NCBI RefSeq assembly: GCF_907163085.1
Contig: NZ_CAJQTX010000003.1
Location: 62,001-126,000, forward strand
Source of the DNA: Candidatus Accumulibacter sp. ACC003
GTDB lineage: Bacteria > Pseudomonadota > Gammaproteobacteria > Burkholderiales > Rhodocyclaceae
Direction of reading: 5' to 3'
Length of the DNA stretch: 64,000 nucleotides
The position numbers and the translations under genes are program-made. Below, piece after piece: positions 19,805-30,200 of this stretch (position 1 is its first letter; each line of letters starts with the position of its first letter). Under the pieces are notes generated by a model. It was not told the origin of the DNA and searched no databases. It saw only the letters and a list, made by a program, of their open reading frames with translations.

Positions 19805-21290
19805 CGGCGACGGCACCGGGCAGCCACTCAGCACCGTCCAGACGGTCACCATCAAGGTGCTCAACGTCAACCGTGCGCCGCAGCTGGACTTCATGGCCAA
19901 CCTGCACATCGACCACGATACGGTCGTGCACCTCCCGCTGCAGGCGGTGGACGCCGACGGCGATCCGCTGAGGCTCGCGCTGGTCGGCTTGCCGGCCTTC
20001 GGCGAGTTCGTCGATTACGGCGACGGTACCGGCCAGCTCACTTTCAAGCCCGGGCGCGATGACCGGGGCAACTACACGCTCTCGCTGAGCGCCTTCGACA
20101 ACGGCGACGGCAATGGACCGGGGGCGATTCTGTCGGCTACGCAGTCCTTTGTGCTGAGCGTCGACGCGACCAACGTGCCGCCGCATCTGGCGCCTATCGG
20201 TAACCAGGTGGCGCTGGTCGGGCAGGCCTTGCAGTTCACCATCCAGGCCGGCGACGGCGATCAGGAAGCGCTGGCCTTCAGCGCCGTCGGTCTGCCCGGC
20301 AACGCCAGCATCGCTGCCGGCCCGGCTTACGGCCAGGCCGTCATCAGCTGGACGCCGACGGCGCTCGACGTCGGCAACTACACGGTTCTCGTCAGGGTCG
20401 CCGACGGCGGCAACGGCGATCCGGCACGCTCGCTTGCCGATCAACGCACCTTTACGCTGGCCGTGCGCACCAGCAACCAGGCGCCAGCGTGGCTGTCGTC
20501 CGCCACCCAGACAGCGCCCGCCAGCCAGACGCTGGCGCTGCAGTTGCGAGCGCTTGACGCCGACGGCGACCCGTTGACGTATTCGGCGGCCAATCTGCCG
20601 GTCGGGGCGACGCTCGACGCGCTCGCCGGCGTACTGACCTGGACGCCGCTGTTGGTGCAGGTCGGCAAATACGAGCATATCGTGCTGACCGCCAGCGACG
20701 GCAACCTGGCGACCAGCCAGACGATGAGTATCACCGTCACGCCGGTCAACGAGGCGCCGCGCTTCGTGCCGCTGCCCGCACAGTCGGGCCGCGAGGGAAC
20801 TTTGCTGCAATTCACGCTGGCCGCCGCCGACGCCAACCAGGATCCGCTGACCTACAGCGCGACCTCGGCGCTGCCTGCCGGGGTGCTTCTCGAAGCGTCG
20901 ACCGGGCGCCTGCAATGGACTCCGGACTACCAGCAGGCGGGTGACTACGCGCTCGCCTTCACCGTGACCGATGCCGGTGGTCTGACCGACAGCCTGGCGG
21001 CGCAGCTGCATATCGACAACGTGGACCGGCCACCGACGCTGCTGGTCGATAATCACGGGCTGCTCGTCGGGCAGCCGTTCAGCCTGCAGTTGACCGGTGC
21101 CGATGCCGATCTGGCGACGACCTTGAGCTACTCGGCGAGCGGGCTGCCTGCGGGCGCGACGCTGGACGCCGGCAGCGGGCGCCTGCTGTGGACTCCCGGA
21201 CCGTCGCAGACCGGCGACTTTCCCGTGCAATTTGCCGTCAGCGACGGCGAGTTGACGATCACCCGACCGTCGCTCCTGCGCGTCACGCTC
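18690..21290 (+). repeat. Nine He_PIG / cadherin-like repeats (frameshift lies in the third)
   Basis: Nine Ig-fold modules of 80-100 residues, each with an N-x-x-P start, an A-x-D-x-D-G-D-x-L-x-Y centre, LPxGAxxD and a terminal WTPxxxxxG motif. The pattern matches He_PIG/cadherin-like domains of large adhesins. The T-run frameshift falls within the third module, and the modules on either side align normally, which is the best evidence that both frames belong to one protein. Confidence 0.82.
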
Positions 21291-24200
21291 GCTGCCGTAC
21301 CGCCACAGGTGCTGATCGAGCTGACCCCCAGTTTCCCCGGCGTTCCAGGTTCACCGGTGCTCGTACACGCCGCCGCCAGCAGCGTCGCACCGATCAGCGG
21401 CCTGACCCTGACGGTCGACGGACAGCCGCTCGTCCTTGACGTACACGGTCGCGCGACCTACGTTCCAGCGACGCCCGGTCGCTTTGCGATTGTCGCCACG
21501 GCCAGCGACGGCGACGGCCGCGTTGGCACTGCCAGCAGCGTCTTGAAGGTCCGCGACCCGAACGATCAACTCGCACCGCTGCTGTCGTTGGCAAACCTTG
21601 CGGCCGGCAGCACGCTGACCAGCGTCCTCGATCTGCGCGGCTCGGTCAGCGACAGCAACCTTGACTTCTGGACCCTGGAGTTGGCGCCACTCGGCTCCGA
21701 ACGCTTCACGACGTTGGCTGGCGGCGACAGCTCGGTCAGCGGCGTGCTCTACGCACTCGATCCGGCCAGCCTGGCCAACGGCGTTTATCGCCTGCGCCTG
21801 ACGGCAAGCGATATCAGTGGTCGTACGACGACTACCGAGACGGTCTTCGACGCCAATACGGCGAGCAAGCCGGGAAGCTACCAGCAAGCGGACGTCGATC
21901 TTTCGGCAAATCTCGGCGGCACGGTGGTCCACCTGGTACGTTCCTACGATTCCCTGCAGCACGATGTGGCGGGAACTTTCGGCCTGGGTTGGCGGCTCGC
22001 CAACCGCGACAGCGACATCCAGACCAGCGTCGTGCCGACCGGCGAGGAAAGCCGCGGCATCTACAATCCCTTCCAGCAGGGCACGCGCGTTTACCTGACG
22101 CTGCCCGATGGTCGGCGAGTCGGCTATACCTTTACTCCCGAGAAGCACACGCTCTCCGGCGTCAGCTATTACACGCCCGCGTACCAGGCCGATGTCGGCG
22201 TCGACTACCGGCTCGATTCGGCCGGCGCGGTGCTGATTCGTGGTCCGAAAGGCTTCTACGACGCGCAGACCGGGCAGGCTTACGATCCTGCCAGTGGGCA
22301 GTTCGACGGGCCCGAATACACGCTCAGCGCGCCCGACGGAACCGTTTACCAGCTCAGCGCGGCCAAGGGCGTCGAGCAGCAAGTCCTGCCCGGCGGCGGG
22401 CGCCTGATTTTCACCGACGACGGCATCACCAGTTCGACGGGCGAGGCCGTGCACTTCGTTCGCGATGCGTCGGGGAGGGTCAGCGAGATTATTGGGCCCG
22501 ACGGCCGGCGCGTGGTCTACGCCTACGATGCGCTCGGCAAGCTGACTTCCTTCCACGACACCAGCACGCAGGAAAGCAGCCGCTACGGCTACGCCGGCAA
22601 CGATGCGCCGCGGCTGATCCTGGCGACTTCGCCGTCGACTCAGACGGGTAAGGCGATCGAATACGGCGCCAACGTGCTCATTTCTCCGGTGCTCGCCGAC
22701 CTCGGCGGCCCCGGACAGTTCTCCAATACGCCATTTCACGGCACCCTGACGGCAGGCGCGAGCGATCTTTTGAGCTTCAATCTGCGGCCTCTGGAAATCC
22801 AGTCGACGCGCCAGGGGACGGTCCTCCTGGGAGTCGAACTGCGTGCCGACGTCGGCAGCGCACTGCAACCGGCGCTGCCGACGATCGCCGGGTTGACGCC
22901 GCTGCTGCAGAGGATCGGCAACGGCAGCGCCTTCGCTTTGTTTTCAGTCAGCGACGCGGGACTCGCTTTGCTGCGCATTGCCGGCATTGACGCCGGCAGT
23001 GCCGGCGCTTACACGCTGCAACTCTTCGTCGCTGGCGACGCCAACGAGGACGGCAAGGTGGACGGGCTCGACGCCGCCCTGGTCGCGCAGGCGCTGGGCA
23101 GTTCAAGCGGGCAAGTGACTTACGTGGCCGCCGTCGATGCCAACCGTGACGGCACGATCGACCCGAACGACGCGCAGTTGCTGGGCAGCAATTTCGGCTT
23201 TGTCGCCATCGGTCCGCCGGTCGCCCATTCGTCCGAAGCGCTGACGCACATCGACCTGCCGACTTCGATCGACCTGACGACGCTGGCCAGCGACGCCGCC
23301 GGTGATCCGCTGTTCTTCCGCATCGTCGGCGCGCAGAACGGGATGGCGACGCTGGCGCCCGGTGGCCGTTCGGTGAGCTTCCTTCCCGACGTCGGCTTTG
23401 CCGGGCAGGGCAGCTTCCAGTTCCTGGCTGACGATGGCTATGGCACTTCCGCGGTCGCCACCGTTGTCGTCACTGTCAGCAATGCACCGCTGATCAACCT
23501 GGACTTCCAGGAGCGGGCGCCGCGTTTGCAGCTCGGCGTCATCGGCAGCTGGGACGCGATTTGGGATGTGTCGGTCGGTGACTTCGTTCCAACCGGCCCG
23601 GCGCCAGTGGTCACACCGGTTGACTTCCAGTTCAATGTCTTCGGCGATTTTGCCGACCAGCAGGGCGTGTTCCTGCCCAGCTCGTATCTCACCTTCCAAT
23701 CGACCGACCTGACGGTGGCCAGCGTCTCGTCAAGCGGCCTGCTGCACGCCGTGAACAACGGGAGCACCGCGCTTGTCGTCGCCAGCCACGGCGTCCAGGC
23801 GGCGACTGCGGTCACCGTTGGCATTCCCGAGAGTCTGTTGGGGCAATATCTCTATGCCCTCGGACTCAATGCCTACCCGGGCGCGGTGACCCTCAGCAGC
23901 AAGGATGGCAGCCGCCAGATGCAGGTCTTTGCCGAGGCCGATACGACGCTGTCGATGGACCTTACCGCGGCGGCCGCTGGCACCCGCTACTTCCTCAACC
24001 ATCCGGGAGTGGTGACGGTGAGTGCCGATGGCCTGATCACTGCCGTCGCTGAAGGAAACGCGACGCTGACGGTCATCAACGGCGCTGCTGAATCGCTGCT
24101 GCCGGTGCGCGTCGTGGCGCCTGGCCCGACGGGTCCTGCCGTGCTGGGGTCGGCCGGTGGCGTGGTGACCGCCGTGGACGGTTCTTACGTCGCGGTACCG

Positions 24201-27200
24201 CCGGGCGACCTGGCCGCCGAGACGACCGTCAGCCTGACGTCGGCCACTCTGGCGGAGCTTCCGCAAGCCGTTCCCGACGGTTTCAAGTTCGCCGCAGCGT
24301 TCAATCTCGATGTCGGCGACAAAGCCCTGGCGGTGCCGCTGCAACTCCACGTCAAGGTCGATCCGTCGATTCCCGTCGGCGCGACGGTCTATTTCTACCA
24401 GGCCGGTGAATATCTCAACGACGACGGCACGACGCGGCCGATCTGGTGGCAGGTCGACAGCGGCGAGGTCGGCAGCGACGGGATGGCGCATACCCATTCA
24501 CGCCCCTTCCCCGGCATCAAGGACAAATCCCAGTACCTGATCGCCTACCCGACGGTTGATCTCGGGCGCCTGCAGCTCGAGGCGGCACTGATCCAACAGC
24601 TGGTCCTCACGGTCTCGCTGGCCAGCGCCGGCGGCACGCTGGTCGGCACGCTCGGGGCGGTCAGCGCCGCGGGGATCATGGCCTCGCTGGCGGTTCCTTC
24701 GGCGCCACAACCCTTGCCGTTTGCGATTCAGGTCGTACCGCAGGACGGCCTGCCGATCACGACGGTCTCCGATTTCCAGATCAACCCCAACCAGGTCAGC
24801 AACTACGCGACCACGATCACGCCACCGCCCAGCCTGCCGCCGACGGCGCCGCACATCACCTCGGTCTCGGTCGACCTGAGCAAGACCGATCCGGCCACCG
24901 GCGAATTGCTGCACGAGCTGGTGTTGACCGGCAGCCATTTCACCGACTCGGGACAAAACCCCGACGAACTGTCGGTCAGCTTCAGCATGCCCGGGCCGTT
25001 CAACAGCAAGAGAACGACGACCGTCAGTCCTTCATCGGGCAGTACGGCGACCGAGCTGCACGTGCTCGTGCCGGCGTCGGTCGTCCTCGGTCTCGCGCAA
25101 ATCAGGGTCACCCGGATCGACGCGCAGCAGTCGTACCAGAACGGCGTCGTCGTTTACAACTTCCATCCGGTCGATAGCAACGAGGCGACGATCAACTCCG
25201 AAGGGACCTACGTTTTCGTCGCGCTACCCGAGGGCAAGTACACCCCTGCCGGCGTGCAAGGCGATCTCGCCGTTCTCAATGGCAATCCGATTCTCGGCGA
25301 ACTCGGCGATCTGATCGCCAGGATTCCTCTCGACTCGGCCGAGGACAATCCCTTCCCGCGAGACGTGGCGATTACCCCGGATAACACGCGCGCCTACGTC
25401 ACGCTGCGCGGCTCCGGGCGCGTGGCCGTCGTCGATACCGTGGCGCTGCAGCAAATCAATACCAACAGCGCGCCGCCGCCTGCCAGCAACAAGCCGATCA
25501 GCGGTTCGCTGCACGTCGATCCCGACCTTTTCGGAAGGGAGGTCAGCCGGGCCACGGCGATTCGCGCAACGATCGATATTGCCAATCTTGCGAGCTGGAC
25601 TCTCAGTCTGCTGGCCATGAACGACGGCAGCTCGATGCAACTGGCGACGGGAAGCGGCACGGTAAACAGCGGCATTCTGACCACCTTCGACCCGAAAAAC
25701 TACGCCACCGGGAACTACCGCCTGGAGCTGGTGGCGACCCGGAAGGACGGTCTTTCATTCGTCGATTCATCGGTCTACATCTACTCGAATCAGTTTCCCA
25801 GCGATTCGATTCGCCTGCCCTTCGGTGCCCAGCCCTACGGCATCGCCATCGACCCGGCCGGAAAATACGCCTACGTCGCCGCACAAAGCCCGTATCTCAT
25901 CATGGGCGTCGCATCGTCCTACCTGTTCCAGATCGACATCGACCCGGCGTCGGTGAACTACAACCGGGTCGTGCAAAATATCCGCGTCGGCGGCGAGGTG
26001 TCGCTGTCCGGGGTCGACCAGGGTAACCAGCAAAGCTTTGCCAGCGCTTCGAAGGCACCGTCGGGCCTGCGTAAGGTCGCGGTTTCCGCCGACGGCCTGC
26101 ACGTCTATGTGACGGCTCCGAACGAGAATACGGATCCGAACGGTGGCCACTCGTGGACGAAACTTGCCGGTAATCTGGTCGATATCGATCTGAGCAAGCT
26201 GCAAGCGGGCGACCCGGCGGCCATCAAGTACATCCCGGGAAGTCGCGAAACCTACGGCGTTGCCGTCACTCCGGGCCGCCAGGATGTCGGGTTCACCAAT
26301 GCCGAGGCCGACGCGCTGGGCGTCTTCGTGACCAACTTTGCGGCGAGCCAGAAGCGCACCATTCCGCTCGACCTCGACAAGCTGGCGACCGCGCTGAACC
26401 CGCAACTCGCCGTGCACAACGCCAGCGGCATCGTGTTCACTCCCGACGGCAGTTATGCCTTTGTTGCCGCCCGTGCTGACCAGGTCAACAAGGTCTTCGG
26501 CGGCGAATTCAACGGCTTCAGCTTCAATGGCGGCGGTGTCAGCGGCTATCTCGACCAGAGTGCCAATCCCCTCTACGAAGCCGGTAACGTGGCGATCATC
26601 AAGGATCCCTTGACCGACCATCCGCAGGTGGTCGCGGCAACGCGCCCGACACCGCATGGTTTCCCGGTGGACCTGGCGCTGTCGGCCGATGGTCGCTATC
26701 TCTACGTCAGCTACCAGGGGCTGCCGACCAGCGCTGGCTCGGGTGGGGTGATGGTCTTTGACGCCAGGGCGATGCTGCAGCTGGTCCAGCTGCAGCTGGC
26801 CAAGGATCCCTCGGGCAAGGACATGCGCAAGTACGCGATCGACGACCTGCCGCTGATCAACGGCAATCGCGCGGCGAACGCCGAGATCGACGTGCGCGCC
26901 GACTATCTGCTGCATACCGATACCCTTGACGACGGCAGTACGCTGACGGCCTTCGGGATCCCGGCGGGCAGCAACCGGCCGCCGGTCCTCACCGGCGGCT
27001 TCCCGGGTGGCATCGCGCTGCAGACGCGCTCGTATCCGCTGAGCGTTTACGACGCGTCTGGCGACAACACGCCGGAGACCGTGTTTCAGCATGGCGTCCT
27101 GAAAGTCAGCTTTGGCATTCCCTCTTCGGGGCTTGCCGGGGTCGTGAAACAAATCCAGCTCAAGGCCAAGCCGACCGGTGGCGGCGCCGATGTGCTCCTG

Positions 27201-30200
27201 AAGACCTATAACGGCCAGCAACTCCAGGTTACCGACGAACTCCTGAACCTTGATGTGCTGCTCGCCGGGCCGGCTGGCAGCACGCCGTCCCTGCCAAGCG
27301 AGGGCTACTACAAGATCTATCTGCACCTCGAGTTCGAGAACGGCGCGGCAGCCCAGGACGTCGGTTTCAAGCCGATGATTATTCAGGGCGATCGGGCGGA
27401 TACTGCGGCACCCTTTGTCGCCTCCGACGGCATGATTCGCGGCTCGTTTGCGCCGCAAACGTACAAGCTTGCCGACTACCTCAATGACGGCATCGTCATC
27501 TATGGCGGCGGCGGCACCGATACGCTCAATCTCGGCGTGCTGCCTGCGCAGCTGACGAGTATCGACGGCCGCTCACTCAGTGCTTTCAACAATGCCTGGA
27601 GTTCGCCGCCCAGTCAGGTGATCTACCGGGGAACGGCGTTTGACTACCTGTGTCTGGACACCGGCCAGGAAATCTACTGCCAGGGGATCGAGCGCTTGCT
27701 GTTCTCCGACGGAACGGTCAAGGAACTGCAGGTCCATCCGAGCGATCCTTTCTACAGCCTGCAATGGAATCTGGCCGTCACGGATACCCCCGACGCCTGG
27801 CGTTTCACGACCGGCAGCAGCAAGATCCTGATCGTGTCGGTGGACAACGGCCTGCCCAATGCGCCCACTGGCGTAGACGACCTCGACCCGACGCGGATCG
27901 ATGCTTCGCACCCGGGAGCGGTCTCGTCCTCGGGTAGCGATTCGCATGGCCATCAGTCGATCAGCATCATGTCGGCGATCGTGAACAACGCGCTCGGAGT
28001 CGCCGGCATCAACTGGACCAGCCCGGTTCTCGTGGAAGACCCCTACAACGCCGCAAGTTCCGCCAACTTCTCGGTAAGCGACGCGCTGGCCTACGCCGTT
28101 GCCAAAGGTTACGACCATGTTGTTTTCCAGGGCGGCATTCAAGGCGAAGGCTGGTTGACCAGCGGCGGCACACCGGCCCAGTTGCAGCAACTGATCGCGG
28201 CCAACGCCAATTACGCACTCTTTGCCGTGGCCGCGGGCAACGGTGGAATCGACATCGACATCACGAATCCCGGCAACCCCGTTCTCAGCGGTGGTGTCGC
28301 CCGTTTCGCCGCTACCAACAGCAATGTCATCGCTGTCGGCGCCTTGATCGCCAACGCGAGCGACGCCTTCACCACCCCGGTCTCCTCGCTGACGGCGGCA
28401 GCCGGCCTTCAGAACGCGACGGCGGTCAGCCGCGCCAACTACTCGAACTTCGGTCCGACGCTGACCTTGATGGCCCCGACCGATTCACCGGCGGTAATTG
28501 GCAATGGCACCGTCCTGGGGAATTGGCCCGGGCTCACGCCGGCGTCGAACGGCTCACTTTTCTTCAATGGCACTTCCGCGGCCAATCCGAACATGGCCGG
28601 CTACGCCTCTCTGGTCTGGAGCGTCAATCCCGACCTGACCGGCGGCGAACTGCGACAGCTTCTGATCGACACGGCCAGCCCACTCGCGGCCCGCAAAACG
28701 ACCGGTGTATTCGCGCTGACGGCCGCCGTTCCGGATGCCACGACGACTTCGATCAGCGTTTCGGACTCCTACACTTCTGCCGGACCAGCCTTCTCGCCAT
28801 CCATCTGGGTGATCCGGGTGGGTTCGGAAGACATGCTTGTCACCTCCGTGACGCCCGGTATCGGAAGTTCGACGTATCAGGTGATCCGCGCTTACAACGG
28901 CACGACATCCGCTGCTCACAACAACGGCTTGAGCGTTGTCCGTTTCGCCTACAGCGGTGCGACGGCAAGCGTCGGCACCACCCCCGGCACCGGTCAGAAC
29001 CTGGCCTACGGTTACGGGCTGGTCGATGTCGGTGCCGCCGTACGGCGTGCGTTTGCGCTGACCAGCAATCCGCTTCTCGCCAATTTCTACTTGAGTAACG
29101 GGACCAGGAATCTCGCCGTTGCCGACAGCGGCACGGTGACCGCCGTCAGCATCGAGAGCGTAGCGCTGACCATGTCCGATCTCGATGCTGCCGCGACCAA
29201 TCCGGCGGCCGCCCTTGAGCTCTGGTCCAGCCGCCTGCACGAGGCGGCGGCGATTCAGATCAGCGTCAGCCTGGCAGACCTGCCCGACGGTCAACTCGGC
29301 GAGGCGCGCATTGACGCCGTCGGCGCCGACGGCCTGCCGACCGCCGGTACCATCGTCCTCGACCGCAACGCCAGTGGCCTCGGCTGGTTCGTCGATCCGA
29401 CGCCGCTCGATCACTCCGAATTCTCGACGACGCTCGCTGACACGGCCTTCCGGGCCGCCGCCGATTCGCTCGCTGCCGGCAGGTACGACCTGCTCACCGT
29501 GTTGCTGCACGAGGAAGGCCATCTGCTTGGCTTCAATCCGCTGACGGCCGGCTTTGCCGCCCAGGTGGGGACGGTCGCCGGCTCGCAGGTTTTCGTCGGC
29601 GCCGGTTTCACCGCCCGCTTGTCGCTTGACGGCCAGCACCTGGCGAGCAGCAGCTACGCTGATGATCTGATGAACGATATCCTGGCACCGTCGGTGCGGC
29701 GCCTGCCGTCGGCGAGGGACGTGCAGATTATCGATGCCATCCGCTCGCCGATCGTCGCCCCGTCGATTCTTGAGGCGCTCTTCCCCGAGGCGGTGCTCAG
29801 GGTCAGCGATGCACTTCCCGTCGGCTACGGGCAGCCATCGGCCGCGGCCTTGCTGCATGCGGCGCCGCCGGTTTCGCCAAACGTTAACAACGGTTTTACG
29901 ATTACTGGCGCCGGTGGGCCGCTGCTCGGCTGGACGGAAAGCGGATCGGTCGTGACGACCGTCAGTACGGCAACGCTGAGCGAGAATTCGACCGTCAACA
30001 GCGGTCTGTCGCAAACCTTTGTCGTACCGCTTGGTGCGACGTCGCTCGAGTTCACTCTCGCCGCCAGCGACTTCAGGAGCAATGTCGCCGGCAATCCTCC
30101 CGATGCCTTCGAAGCGGCCTTGCTCGACGCCAGCGGCAACTCGCTTGTCGGCACGGCGACCGGGCTGAGCATGACCGACGCGTTCCTGAACGTTCAGTCC

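Noticed and set aside
21890-22640. RHS polymorphic toxin
   Set aside because: Only a few YD-like motifs occur, without the RHS core end motif, toxin tip or adjacent immunity gene.
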